DNA of 64,000 bases from Atrichornis clamosus. Taxonomy: Eukaryota > Chordata > Aves > Passeriformes > Menuridae. The notes below the pieces were generated by a model, which was not told the origin of the DNA, did not search any database, and saw only the letters and a list, made by a program, of their open reading frames with translations. Shown here piece by piece: positions 24,925 through 38,750 of this stretch (its first letter is position 1; every line of letters starts with the position of its first letter). The translations under genes were made by a program, and so were the position numbers. The DNA lies in the NCBI GenBank assembly GCA_013400975.1, contig WBMZ01006400.1:1-64000 (forward strand). Direction: 5' to 3'.

Positions 24925-25085
24925 GAGAACAGGGGCCCAAAGAGCTTGTGCAGTTTCTGTCCTTGGAGGTTTTCAAGACCCCACACTAAAAATCCCTGGG
25001 CTGCCTGACTTTTCTTAGCAGGAAGCTGGACAGAACGTGAGCTCCTGAGCTCTCTTTGAACCTGATCCTGCCTACTATCCTTTCA
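24925..25085 (+). mobile_element. Old CR1 LINE fragment
   Basis: The stretch AGGGGCCCAAAGAGCTTGTG followed by a CTTGGAGGTTTTCAAGACC block, then CTGGGCTGCCTGAC and CCTGATCCTGCC, parallels the forward-orientation CR1 region in which a block about the 'first-to-last line' of the 3' untranslated part reads ...GAGGTTGTGGAGTCTCC..TTGGAGGTTTTCAAGACC. It is more diverged than the other copies and lacks the terminal ATTCTATGAT repeat. Assignment to CR1 is fairly firm; the ends are approximate. Confidence 0.68.
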
Positions 25086-25621
25086 CTTTTTGTCTCCATG
25101 TTCAAACTGGTTTTAAAACAGGAACTACCCTTACAACAAAGAATAATTAAGATGAGTGATAAGTAGACTCAGTTATCAAGGTTTCATAGAACTCAGATGT
25201 TGCCTGAATATCCTCTTGAACAGCTTTGATCACCCTCCTACTTCTAGGAGTCTCTTCACTTTATGATTATAAAGTCCGTCAAGATGAAACGCACTCCATG
25301 AATGGCATGTATATTCATTTTTTCTGTATTTTAACCTACTTGAGGAATCAACAAAGACACAGTTTACTTTCATGACAGATACCTGTTAATTTTGTTCTGC
25401 CTTGTGGAAACATGCAGCTAATCTGAATGCACTGTGGTGATTTATTTTCTTGTTTTGTCATGTCAGACACATCTCTCCTATTAATTCAGGACATTAAAAG
25501 CTGTGCTAGCATGCAAGGGATTCAGAAATACTCCTCTACTTATTTTATGTGTAAATCTACAATTTGAGGTTAAACTAAATAACCAGAGCACAAAGACTCT
25601 GTAATACAGAATTAGTATCAG

Positions 25622-25639
25622 GTAGTAGTAGTAGTAGTA
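25622..25639 (+). repeat. (GTA)6 microsatellite
   Basis: Six perfect GTA units, followed by an interrupted TCAGCAGTAATCAGG. Short but perfect. Confidence 0.85.
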
Positions 25640-28600
25640 TCAGCAGTAATCAGGTTTGTAACTAGGATTATGACCAGAGATTATAAGAATTTTTTAAAAA
25701 ATATGTTAGAATATAGACTATCCTCCAATGAGTCTTACGTAAGTACTAATGCAATCTCATTTAAGTTTATGCTATCATTTTCCTTTCAATTTATCAAGAA
25801 GAAAACATTTAAGAATATGCATTTTCTTCTCTACGAGTCTTTCTTTGATTTATTAGTGTATTAGACTTATCAGCATCAGCTATTCTAATACTTAAGGAAC
25901 AATTTGAGGCATTACACAATGAATGCAACAGTGAGATTGCTGTCTAAAGCGTGAAAAATTTTCCTTCTGAAAATATACCTCATTTCCACTGACAAACTGT
26001 ATCTAAACTTGGATATCCCATCAAAAAGGCTAAATTTATAAAGGCAGCGAAATAATTTTCCCTCCACTTCCTTCAGTACTACTATATCCAAGAAGAAAGG
26101 CATTCAACAGTATGGGGTCCATAACAGCACAATATTACGTTTGATAGAAACAACAATGAAAACTAAGTACTGCATGTTGAAATTTGATGAACATATTTAG
26201 CTTACGTAGCTTTAGTAGTGATAAGTTTCAGGAGATCTGAGACTTGCTGAGTGCATCTGTTGAGAATCTCAGCTCTTACACTGCCCAAGCCCTCTGCCCT
26301 GGAGGCAAGACAAACCTCTTACAGAAGCTTTCTCTTCTCTTTGGTCTGTTCATGCAAAATTACACTTTGCAGCCTGTCTACCTGAAGTGGGAAAAGGGGA
26401 ACAGTAACAGAGGGAAGGAAAGGAGAAGACTGCCTACATGTAAACCAACTATTTTCTCCCAAGATCCTTGCAGTAACTGAAATAATTGCTTAGTTTTATG
26501 AAATTCATTAGATTCTCCAAGTAACAGTTTATTCCCATCCTCACAGCAGTGCTTGAGAAGCATAGGTGGAGGCTGAGCCAACTCCTATATAAGTTCACCT
26601 CCTGGTGTTACAGCCTCAAACCTTGTACCCGGCTTCAGATGAGTTTCTCTTCAATCAAACACCAAACTGACTCACAGGTGCACTGTCAAATCACATGAGA
26701 CATTCAGGCCAGGATGCAAAGGCTGCAGACTCACCCAGATATGCTCTCTACGTTTCTTGTTTCAGGAGGAGACCTTCTGACACCCAATTCAAAACTGAAA
26801 CTGTTTTACGGAGAGTGAAGTTCCAGTTAAAATATGCAAATAGGTAATTTCTGTTTAAAATGGCCTCAGCTGTGACATGTGAGATGAGATGCAAGAAGCA
26901 GTTACAGCTTTTTACTAATTGAATTAGATAACAATTTTCCAGTTTGTGTGGTACAGTCAGACTATGACTTATTACCTCTGGGTAGCTAACTAGGCTTGAA
27001 CTAGACAACACATTTGGAAAAAATAAAAGCTTTAGCAGATATATTTGTTTGATAACTTTGTACTTCATGAAAATACATAGATATGTTAATAAGCACAGAT
27101 TGTCTTGTGTACAAACAATGTACACTCAATATATTGTATGTAACATATGGTTGACATATTTCACTTCCATCTCACAAGCATTAAAGATACTTAGTTCCTT
27201 AAAATCATGTTGCCATTGTACAGAGAGTGATCCAACTTAAATTGGGATAATGATGTGACCTGTTCCTGTGGCAGGTAACATCAAATTATGTTTCTTGGAA
27301 AGACTTCTTCCAGACCTTTCCTTTTGAGCACCCATATGACATTGACTCAAGAGCAGAAACAATACCAGAGTACATCAAAGCCAGGTACAAGACTGTCAGC
27401 CTGGAAATATGAACTTTAATATTTTCCAAAACAGAGGTTGTGCCCAGGTTTTCTCCAGGAGCAGTACTAGGAGAGTTGTTCTGTAGAGTAGAGGACGTCA
27501 GTGACAGGTAAAGGATGTGAACAGTGGGATGAATGTGGCCTTGAGCACAGGCTCAAACTAGGTCCTCTATCACTCTGAAAAATGTCGCCTGTGAGCGTGT
27601 TCCTGTGCAAATATTTTGCACACCATCCATGTACAGACATATTACTGATGTGCTTGGGACTCATAAGCAGAACAAAGACTGTGTCCCTTAGATTTGACAA
27701 TCTGTATAAGAAAAATAAGGTTTAACTAGGAATGTATCTGTTTCTGACAAGAGAATGATGGATAGATCCCCTTTATTTACCCTGACAGAAATATCTTTGT
27801 TGATGAGCCTTGTGTTTTGCAAAAGAGAACGAATGGTGAGTACCTAGCTTTATATATGTGAGGTGAAATATTGCATTTTAGACTGGAATATATAATTTCA
27901 TAGATTATGAGTTTTGTTTAATGACTGACTGCAAAACTGATATTTCAGGGTTTAGCATTTCAATGATTTATGGTCTTGTCAGTGAGTTTTTAATATGCTT
28001 TATGTGCACAGATGTTTCTGCAATTGTGACATGCTATAAAAAAATCACAATGGTCAATTGCCCTCCAGTGCTTTTCATGACAAGTCTGTGACATAAAAGT
28101 CAGGGGATTGTGTAGTGGAGCTGTTATCACTAGCAGGGATAGTTTAGTCATTAACTTGTGGTTTCTTATTGTTACCACTGCTTGCAGTCCCCTGTGCTTC
28201 CAAAGGTGTCAAGAACAGAAAGATTAATGGAAATAAAAGAAGACAGAAAACTCAAGTGGAAACATTGCAACAATAACACCTTTTGTATGTACAGACCTGA
28301 CTTCCTCAAACCTCATTTTGGGCTACATAGAAACAACCTTAGAAAAAATTCCCCCAATGTCTCTTCAAAGTTGTTTTCTCATAATTAAAAAAATTGACTA
28401 AAAAAATCCCAAGCAGGACTGGTTGGAATAAGGGGACTTTGTTATCCATGAAGCATGGCACTGACAGTAAGGTGTTGGATTGGGGTCCATCAGGATGTGG
28501 AAGAACCAGCATCTACAGCAGTGCTGCTTAATACAGGAATATCTGTACAATCTCTTGACACACATTTCTCTGAGACCTGAATAAATTGAAACTTCAAAGC

Positions 28601-29686
28601 ATCCTCTGTTCTCAAAAGCAGCACTCACTAGATCCCAAGACTCCTTTTCTGACAGCAAAAGATCTGGTCCTTAATATTTGTTTATTTTAAGGTTTATTTT
28701 TATCCTTCTGTTCCATTCATATAATTTTCAAAGTTGTGTTCACCACCTATAATTTTGGTTTGCTAGGAATACTTTTGTCTCATCCTAGGCCTATGAAAGA
28801 ACAGAGAACTGTGATACTACATTGTTATCTGGCAGACCTGGGGTAATATAGTCAGCTTGGTAGCTTATTGGAAATTTATGTAATTTATTCTGCCTTCCTT
28901 CCTTCAAACTGTTTCTCAGTCAGTCACTGGTTTCATGTTTTGTTTGACAGACTTATTTTCATCTAACTGAGCTCATTGAATTGCAAAGGAAGCTAATGAG
29001 AATGAGCACTACAACACTCCCACACAGACAGGCTCTTCCAACTGGGTGCCTACGTGCCACACAAAGTCCTCACACAACTCTACCAGATTTGTTGAGCAAC
29101 AGTGGTGTATCAGAACAATAATAAATTGCTTTAAAAAAGCTCTTCTCTCACATATACATATAAGTAAGAATACAAGTAAACACAACTAAATTGTAGAAGT
29201 TGAGAATTATTCTTAGAGAATGTTTGGTAAATGAAGTCAATGTACATCTAAAATTGTGTGTTGGCTACAGGGTGTTCCGAGATAGCTGCTAGGAAGCAAA
29301 CAAAATAAACCAAGAATTGAGGAGTTTTTCCCCACTGCTGAATTGACTGATTTATCCAATACAACAATATTAAAAGGACATACACACAGACACAAATAAG
29401 AAAAAGAAAAAAGATGATCCTGCTATATACCTCCTCTTCCGCAGCATGGAACCATCAGCAAGTCTGACTGTGGCATCGCTGTAAATACCCTTACCCGTAA
29501 AGCTCCCGCATTTTCCCATGGATCCCTGCCTGCCTCTCCATAAAGCTCAGACAGGTTGAAGGACATGAGAAATCAGCTGCTTATTTCAAGATCATGAAAT
29601 TCAATGACTGTGGGATATTCAAGCCTGGCCACCTCCGGCCCTGCCAGGTTTATCATTAGCTGCCTATCTTAGCAGTGGCTTTCAGA

Positions 29687-29704
29687 AATAATAATAATAA
29701 TAAT
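29687..29704 (+). repeat. (AAT)6 microsatellite
   Basis: Six AAT units followed by an imperfect CATAAT extension to about 29710. Confidence 0.85.
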
Positions 29705-31528
29705 CATAATCAGTCCTGCTTTAAAAGTAGTTTTAGAAACTTTCTATTTATGAACTTCATTAGAGAGAAGCAAAACCACAAAGTAACTAACTTCTCTATT
29801 GTCTACTATCCTATCATTACCTCTGATTTCATAATTTATCTTTTATAAAAAGAAACCCAACAAATTTAGCTTAAATTTAGCTGTGAAAAACAGACAAGCC
29901 TTAAAAAAATTACTATGAGTAGACAAACACATGGCAACAGATTTTAGCTCAACTAGAATATGAACAAACTCCCATATGGTTGCATGAGCAATCATGACCA
30001 AAACAAGACTATATATCTTGTTAAAGGACTAACAAACAACTATGTTTTGATGAAAAAAACCCTTCACTGCTTTATTTGCATTGAAAAAACAACTATGTTT
30101 TTCTGAAAGTTTAACTACAGGAATTGCTGGATTACTAAACACAAAATGTCCTTTACCAAGCTGACTCCAGAAGTAACAGATGCTCATAAACAGCATATAT
30201 TCTTATTTTCTGTAGAAAAATGTCATTAAAACTGCATAACAGAAAATATATTTATGCATTTCACTTGGTGCAGATACAAAAATATTTCTAAGTCAGAATT
30301 CAGGGAAAATAAACTGGGCTGTAGGTGAAAAAGTGTATAAACCAACACTATCTGGACATTCTCACCATAAAAGTATACTCAATATTCCTGTAGAAGTCTA
30401 GACAGTGAATGAGATATGCAGCCTCTACTTGCAGTGTAACTGAGTCCTCTGCTGTAGCTGGGAAGTTCAGAGCTGCAGTGCAATAAACTGAGAGCAGAAT
30501 ATCTGCTTCCCTGCCAAAGATTTCATGTGCTGGACAGCCCTAGAGACAGTATCTTCGTCTCTTGTATACAACAGGAGGATAGAATGGCTCTCTGGCCATT
30601 ACAGAAAAGCTCTTTTACCCAGGAACTCTTTACAGATTTCAGTACAATTGCACTCAGGCTCTAAAAATTAAGCTTATTGCACTGAAAATTATAGGAAAAA
30701 GGGTTTTTTATTTATTTAAAAATGAGCGTTAACTATTCTTATTTAAATATTATAGCAAATAAACACCATTATAATATTAAATAAACAAAACAAGCATGTT
30801 TTTAGATTCTAGGATTCTATGTGATATCCTGTCCTTATTAGAAGAATTCTCTGAAATTTTGGTGTATTTTCCTGACAAATTCCTCCACCATTTGCCAGGT
30901 GGCAGGTCTGACCTCAAAATCTCTTTCCAAACAGTCTGCTGTTGCTAATACAGTAGAAATTCAAATAATCTGTTCTAGAGAAACAGGTTGAATCAACAGA
31001 CAAAGTGCAACACCTATATTTGTTCAATATTAATTGCACTTCTGTCTAGTTCAGTACTGGACACCTGGCTCAAAGCCATCAAGAGGATGTCAGTTGTAAG
31101 GAGTGACACCTTGCTGACTAAAAATGTGTGCAGACCAACAGCCTGAGCCACCGTGTCAATCTCTTACCTCTCACAAGCAACATGTATAATCCATCTCCCT
31201 TGACAGCATAAGGTGAGTTCATAGAAGTATCAAAAAAATATTGATTTAAAATTATCTCACAATATGCTCATATGTTCTTTTAGATCCTGACGATAGCTAC
31301 CTCCATACTTTTTTGTATCCTGTGTTATTCTTATACTGCATGAGACATTGTAGAGAATTTCTAAAGTTAATAGAAAACCATATTCTTAAATTGCACTGGA
31401 ATTTGCCACATAATTGTGAATTCAGTATCAGGAATTCATCCCCTCCCTGAACAATGGTAACAATATCCACTAGCCAATATTTGGAGGTTTGCATTTCCAT
31501 ATCTCAAAGAACTTTGCCAGAGATAAGT

Positions 31529-31620
31529 ATCAGTATCCCCACTTTCCAGCCAAGGCGCAGAGAGGTCCCTTGGCACGTGGGGCAGTGCTCTGTCCAGTTC
31601 CTTCTACGGATACCACTGAA
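31529..31620 (-). mobile_element. MIR-like SINE remnant
   Basis: AGTATCCCCACTTTCCAG, then GGCGCAGAGAGG and, after a short gap, GGCAGTGCTCTGTCCA with TACCACTGA resemble the reverse strand of the ancient tRNA-derived SINE MIR (TATCCCCATTTTACAG, GGCACAGAGAGG, then the promoter end). The order is right and the middle is deleted. MIR copies predate the amniote split and survive as worn fragments in birds. Similarity judged by eye from memory of the consensus, so confidence is limited. Confidence 0.4.
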
Positions 31621-34600
31621 GAGTAACTGGATATGAGACAACAGAACTTGCCTTCCAAGGAAACAGATACTGTGGATTATGGGTTCTTTGGTAAAGCCAG
31701 AGTCCCATAATTCATGTGATGTTCCCATTGTAGAGCTTTGGTAAGAGCTGCTGAGGTCGAGCAGTTTCTGCACAAGCAATCAGAATTTGAGCCCTCACAA
31801 GCTGTCAGTGCTCTTCCAGTGGAGCTCTTTTCCTGGTACTATGCAGTCAGAGGATGTTTATGCCAGGAAAGGAATGAAAATACTCTCAGACTTCTGCAAA
31901 AACTCACTCCTCATCCTACAAAACTCCATTTACACTGTTTGCAATGACTATTAAGGTAAATAAATTATCCACACTGAGAACTGATGCCAACCATGAAGGG
32001 CATGTTGAAAAGGTGGATTCGTAATAACCACAGAAACCCCTCCTTTAATTTGTGTGGCCAGTATCTTTTGGAGTTGGAAATACGAAGCTTACCTGCAATA
32101 GTTTTTTAATTTGTAGATAATTGCTCACTACTTTTTCCTCTCCCACCTTTTCTTAATACTACTGAGGTAATTTACAAAAGCAATTTTAATTAGATAGAGA
32201 ATACCATGGAAGATTTACAGGACATATAATTTTTTTCTTTACACCTGCCATGAACTGCTGTATATTAAATGTGATTTAGACAAATTGGGCTGTTTGCCAG
32301 TAATGAACTGAAAAGAACATCTGGACACGTGTAACACATCCAAATTCACCTCTAGCAAATCAGCCTGGTGCTGGTGAATCTTAGTTTGTTTCTAGCTATT
32401 TTTTGATTTGTGGCCAATCACTCTTGACCTCTGAAAAGGACTAAAAGATTCCTAGGCTTCTGACTTTTCAGACATACACTTCTTGTTTACTCTGCAATAT
32501 CAGATTTTAATGCAGGCTTTCACTGCAGATAAAATGCATAGACATTTCCACTAGTTTCATGTAGATCTTCTACAGATACAGATATTCATGACTCACAATA
32601 TAAACATGTCCAAGATGTTTGTAGATCAGTAAAGATATTTCATTTCAGAAACTTTTCTAATAGAAAACATAAGTCTCTAGAGCTCATTGCTCCCTTTGGA
32701 AATCACAGTGTGTCCACAGAGTGGCCAGATTCATCCCCACAATTGCTGTCCTGAGGTCGGTGGTGTCCAAACTGCATTAAAGTATGAATTTGCTCCAGAC
32801 AGACATTGAATTCCATTGGGATTTAACATTAGTGACTTAACCTTAAAGGGTTTTTGAGGAGTCCTGCATCATGAGTCCTCATGAAAGTGCTCAGCATCCT
32901 AAATCCAGCCTGTTACAGGACTGAACCTTATGGCAGAAAAATGCCTGGTTTTAAGAGGACACCATAGCCATATGATATTTTTTGTCAGTTATTAGATTTA
33001 TGTATGTTTAGATGCTTTCCTAACACTTGAAAATAAAGTACAGAAGAACTAAGTCAACATCTAATGAATCTGGGGGGTTGTAATGTCTGTCTTCCACGTG
33101 ATTTAGTGTTCACAGGTCAACAGGCAAAGAAGTGTCATGCTATCCTGTGAAGCTTCAAGTATACACTGATAAATCTGAATATTCCTCAGGCAATAGTATA
33201 AAATACAAAAATTTAAACATAGCTAAAAGAATAACTCTATGGACATGGACTCCCTCAGCATAAATTTTCTTATGGGATATTTTGCTCCAGTAACAGCAAC
33301 AAAACAAAAACGTACAGCAGCCTAATCTATAAAATTAACATCACTAAGATTGTGATACTTTAAAAACCTGCAAATCTGAGAATTCTGTAAAATATATTAG
33401 GAAATAGCAGGGACTTTGATCAAGCTTAGAACTTCTTATTGTTGCCTTTAAGAGATATCATTTGTGGGATTCCCCACACTGAGCATTGTGCTTAAGAGGA
33501 TCGGGCAACAGTTCTAGAGATTGTTTCAATTGCTTAAAAAGAAGTTTCTAGTTGCCAGAGGCCTGACACACCTGAAATCTCTCCTAACTGAGAGGCACAG
33601 TGATGTCTTCCTTGACTGCCTTCATTTCAATGTCTTAAAGCAGATGCTAGATTTTGACATAGATATGCATTTTGCTGTTCTTACACAGTCCTTCAGGCCA
33701 AAGAGTGAGTGTGAGGTTTCCTTGCTTGAAATGGGCTATGTATTTATAAATTTGGGAAATTCTACCACCTAGTAGGGCAAGAACACTTAAAACAATATGA
33801 AGCATCTTAAACATGTCCATTCTTGTCCACTATAGATTTAATTCTGCAGGAAATACAAAATATTTTTATACTGTCCCAGATGTACGTTATATTACCCTGA
33901 AATTCCAACAGCTCACCAGACAGTGGTATCTATCAGTGTTCACTAGCTTCATTTCTTTTATAACACTTCCTAATTAGTGAGAAATTAGGCACATGCCTTC
34001 CACATGCCAGTACAGGATAACACTGAGACCAGGAGGAGGTGACAATTGTCTAGTAGGATTTTCAACATGACTGCAAATTTTCCACATCAAAACTGGGAAA
34101 ACTGCTTCTCTGTTAAAGCAGAACAAAAATAAGTTTGCCCTTCTGGTTATTGTTCTGTAAAGCAGCAGGGCAAAGCACCAAATTTGTAACATGCTAAAAA
34201 TCAAGAGCAATTGTTATACCAGTAGTATTTCCCTCATGATAGTAATGTTGAGAGTGGAAAATTGACACTGTAAGTCACAGAAACAATTACTGTCTGATGC
34301 TGGAGAAGTTCAGATCTGTTCTTATTTTCTTTATCTTAGGGCTAAACACTCACATAAAACTGGATTTTTTCTAAGAGCATGACAATTGAGGAAACAAAAA
34401 TAGTTTGGCTGGTTTATGTAAGTGTCTTTGAAAATGCATGTTTTCTGCTGTACATAGTATAAGTAACTAGATAGATGAAATGAGAGGTTAGCAAAAGAAA
34501 CAAGCTTTGGAAAGCTTCTCACAGCATGCAATAGGCTGCAAAAGTGTATTCTTGATATCAATAATGTGTATCAGTTGGAGGTAATTTTTTTCCCTGTTCA

Positions 34601-36054
34601 TTTTCTCTCTATTTCCCAAGAGAATATTTCAGAGATTACTGTATAATTATAATCAACTGTTATTTTATGAGGCCTACAAGACCTCCCTGAACTAAATGAC
34701 TTTTCCCTTTTAGTCACAAGACTTTCTATAGCACTAGTAATTTCTTTAAGTGGTCAATCATACAAATTCAAAAAATGAATAGCAATCTTTATTAGTACTG
34801 GGTTCAGCTGCTTTATCCCATGATGAATATATCTTATGCAATACATTTTTTCATGTGCAGTCACTTCTATTTTTGTTAGTTTTTTAAAATCTGAAGTGGG
34901 AAGTTTGTCTCTGATAGTAAGAGATTTTAACTAGTACTGTAGCTGTATCTAAAAAAAATAGATTAATAAAGCATTAGTATCTTTTGTTACTTCTGTGATC
35001 ATTATATCTCCCTTTTCATTATTTTCCTTATAATTTGAAGGTTGACATGCAATTCACTGCTATGTAATGGCCAAGTGAAAGGAATATTTTCAAAGTCATT
35101 TATACTTAGCACAAATCAGAGTAGTTAAAAGAAGTACTAACAAGGGAGGACTCCACTCACAGACTGAATTTCCTTTTACAATAGCTCACATTTTTCTGCT
35201 TTGAACCTCTGACAGTATAATAAGGAATACTAAAGTGGAAAAGTGGTACTTCAAGTGTTGCAAGGAAAGACGTCATTTATAATGGTACTCACAAGTGTAT
35301 GGGATATCCTATTGTACATACCTGGTTTTTTACATTATTTACAAGGTCTACTGATAGTGATTATACTTCATAAACCTCACAAAAAGTTAGTAATTCCCAA
35401 CAGGAAACACATAACAACTATGATATTTTAATTTCTATCTGAGGGAAGAGTCTCTCCTCTGAATAGGAGGCAAAATACAGCAGAAGGTCATAGGAAAAAT
35501 GAGATCAGAAAAGTAGGTGGTGGGTTTAGAATCCCACGAGGCCAAAGCACTGACAAGTTTCTTGGACAGCATAAAAGAGAGCACTGAGGGGCTGAGGCAG
35601 AATAACGATGTGGCTGGACAAGTGTTTGCAGAAAAACTCCTCCCCAGGTCCCATAGGCAGCATGAAAACAAGCACAGGGCTGGGCAGCCCTCGCCCATCG
35701 GAGGCAAAAGATGACATCCTTGTAGTTGATTAAGAGAAGGGAGAGAAAAGACGATAAAATTCTATGTCTGGTGAGGAAGATCCCTTAGAAAGGGCACATG
35801 TTGAGGAGTGATGCAGTCAGAACCAGGGGCTGGGATGGTGGATGAGCTCTGCGACAGTCGTGGGTACGCCGCAACCCTGTCATGGTTAAGCAAAGATGGT
35901 GCAGCTGCAAGAAGGAAAATCAGATGCCCTTCCTGAACAGGTTATTTGCAACAGCAGTTGTTGTACTGTTAAGTGGAAGGTGAATGGAGAAACAAGAAGT
36001 TCTCTGGGCATTTCTAGAGCAGAATTGCATCAGAGCAAGTGAAGGCAAAGCTGT
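31621..36054. other. Gene-free stretch
   Basis: AT-rich DNA with no recognised exon, RNA gene or transposon. The 35,435-35,720 segment is GC-richer and carries overlapping frames on both strands (about 65-90 codons) with no recognisable family. Overlap on both strands argues that these are chance frames. Confidence 0.5.
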
Positions 36055-36120
36055 ACTCCAGCTCTCACAGCAAGCCAGGAGTAAAACCCAGCTCTTCCTC
36101 ACTGCAGCTCCTGTCTTTGC
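36055..36120 (-). mobile_element. MIR-like SINE remnant
   Basis: CTCTCACAGCAAGCCAGGAG followed by TAAAACCCAGCTCTTCC resembles the reverse strand of the MIR promoter-proximal half (GTCACACAGCAAGT..GGCAGAGC..GGATTAGAACCCAGG). The resemblance covers about 60 bp with several gaps. A weak but reasonable match. Confidence 0.35.
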
Positions 36121-38750
36121 AGGAACCCTGAGGCAAGGCTAGTTTCCCAGCAGAATAGCACCTGCTGCCTTTTTTCTTTTTTTTTAATTAATATGTACAG
36201 GTATGCTGTATAGTTGCAGTCCCCTCATGAGAGGACAGCTTCAATTTAACATACTTAAGAACCACCATATCTGAAATCCAAACATTAACAAACATAGATT
36301 AAAAAAAAATTAGATGGTTTGGAAAAGGTAGTTAGAAGAAGTCACTAGGAAAAGTCAATGAGCTAAGTAGGAGCAGGGTGTTACTTACAGACCTTTCTCT
36401 GTACAAGCACAGTAGAGCTGCTGAGATTTGCTCATACAGTGAGCATTCCTGCCAAGCTTCTACCATTATCTCTAATTAAGAAATGTTTCTTTTTAAATTA
36501 AAAGATTCCCATGGTCACATTATTCGCATTCTTTAGTTGTTCTGTACACAAAAAAGCTGTTGGACTGGAAACATCATTTACTTAAATATAAAAAAACCCC
36601 CACAAGGTGTGTGTTAAGGTAAGATAACACATGCCCCACTGGCCTTAAAATGATCCATTAAAGGACTATCTTACAATACCACACTCTTGGAAATGTCTTA
36701 TTGTGATAATGAAATGGCACCAGAGTTCATTTTGTTATAGAAAAGCTGTGTTCATCCACATGCTATCAGTTTTTTTATGCAATTTCAGGCAAACCCAACC
36801 TTCCTGTTATTCTGAGGCATAGCAGTGAAATACACACTGAATCATTTAACATATTAATTCTGTAATGTAATAATATGTGATAGTTATCAAATGCATTCTT
36901 TATCTGTAGTTGATTAACATCTCAACTTTGTAGTGCCCTAGGAGGATGTTCATTGCTCTGCTTGTCTCCAGTAAAATTCTGGACAGGAGACTGCAATTCT
37001 TTCTGAATCAATAATACTGTTAATTCTGTGAAAGGGAGAAAGGAAATCAGTATTTATTTAAAGGTCCAATCCTCCCCCACCAGATTTTATATTTCTGCTC
37101 TTATTACTGAATTTTTTCTACTGGACAATAACCAACATTAGAGATCCTAAATATTCTTATCATGTGTAGTGCTCTGTAATTAATACTTACAGACAACCAA
37201 AATATATTTGCTGTCTGGACAGTCGTAACTAAGACACTTGGAAAGCAATGAATTGCTGCAAGACAGGAAGAAGGGATGACATTTATGATCCTGCAGATTT
37301 CCAGCCACAATCAGAGTACATATCAAGGGCACTTGTCTGTACAGCGATGCTGGAGCCAGTTGTTAAGGGCTTGACTCATTCTCCCATTTCTCCTGGCAGA
37401 TGGGGACTATTTAAACACAGAAGCAGAATCAAAAGTCTTTCACATTATTCTCCTTTTCCTTTCTTCTCTAGCTGGTGGCTAAGATGGAGAGATCAACTCT
37501 TTAGTCCAATTCTGTCACTGTTGCCATATACTACTTAAATCTTTGTCTCAGTTCCACAACAAACTCAGAAAAAATAATTTTTTTAGTTTTGTAAGATGTT
37601 TTTTCTCCCAATGAAATGGTAGAAATGAAAGTGATTAAATTGTTCTACCTAGGGAGTAAAAATTTTAAACTACTTTTGAGACTCAACAAAGGCCATCTTC
37701 AGCTTCTGCCCTTCAAAAAAGGAAAAAGGCTGATAAGAAAACCAGAAAAATAGGTCAGAAGAAAAAACATATTTCTGAGCCTATTTCAGTGTGATATTTC
37801 AAACTGAAGTAAGAAACAGTGAATGATGGTCAGGAATTTTCTTTCTCAAGTTATGTTTTTTCCTCCCACTGTCTGTGTATGACATAGATAGTCATCAGGG
37901 ATAATGTTAGTTCTTTATTTTAACTGTGAATATTAAGATAATGGAAGAAATTGGCTAGTCAGTTGTGAAATATTATAGCAATAAAAGTCTTTGGTGGAAG
38001 ATGAATCTTCTTCAAAATAGTGTGAGGGTGTCAATAAATGAAGAGTAATGTGAAGATCACTTATATTTATTAAGACTGCAGCATTTATCAAAGTCATCAA
38101 CATTTAATTGGAGCTAATATACTTGCTAGCTTTTTATTTCTACTGTGCTAGTTTGCTCCTATGTTTAAGAATAAAGTCCTAGACTTACTGGTTTTTATTT
38201 TAACTTACTTGACTTAGTACTTAACTGGCTTCTATCACCCATCTTTAAATAGATGTGTATTTGGATTATACCTGTAGCATTCCTTTGGTGGGACAGCTGG
38301 GCTGCTCTGTAAATGTATTAGTACTTGCCACAGTGGACCTGCACATTAACAAATCCCCTCTGACATCTCAGAAGCCCTATAAGTAAAAATCTAGAAATTT
38401 TGGAATTTGAAGTCAGTAAAAGCACTTTATCTGCATACATTTATGAATCATTGGTTTATGTTTATGAAAGAATTATGTGATAATATCTTGAGAGGTGACT
38501 CCATTCATGGAGTCTCTTACCCAGGAATGAAGCTGAGGATTGTTTGATTTTGGAAATAAATCTAAATATCTTGGCTATCCCAAGCATTGCATTCACTGAT
38601 GTCTGAGGATCCACAACAGAAAGGAGAGGAGAGTAGCAGGACCTGAAACCATCTCACACATCAGGCCCCCTCTTCTTTCAGGCAATGAAGGAACTTTTAG
38701 AAAAACAGGAATTCACACACTTTGCATTTGCTGGCATTTATCTTTTAACA
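36121..38750. other. Gene-free stretch
   Basis: AT-rich sequence without recognised genes or repeats. A perfect 8-bp-arm palindrome (GACTCCAT-TC-ATGGAGTC) lies at 38497-38514. Confidence 0.55.

Larger units (their letters stand above)
25086..31528. other. Gene-free stretch
   Basis: About 6.4 kb without recognisable exons, transposons or RNA genes. A (GTA)6 run lies at 25622-25639 and an (AAT)6 run at 29687-29704. Short frames at 26244-26480, 27467-27700 and 28398-28658 have no recognisable domains. Confidence 0.55.

Noticed and set aside
30795..30830. Possible CR1 tail (GATTCTAGGATTCTATGTGAT)
   Set aside because: Only the last 20 bases resemble the CR1 terminal repeat. The sequence upstream does not follow CR1.
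33765..33782. Possible CTCF site (CCACCTAGTAGGGC)
   Set aside because: When aligned to the core consensus, the spacing between CCAC and GGGC is wrong and several positions mismatch.
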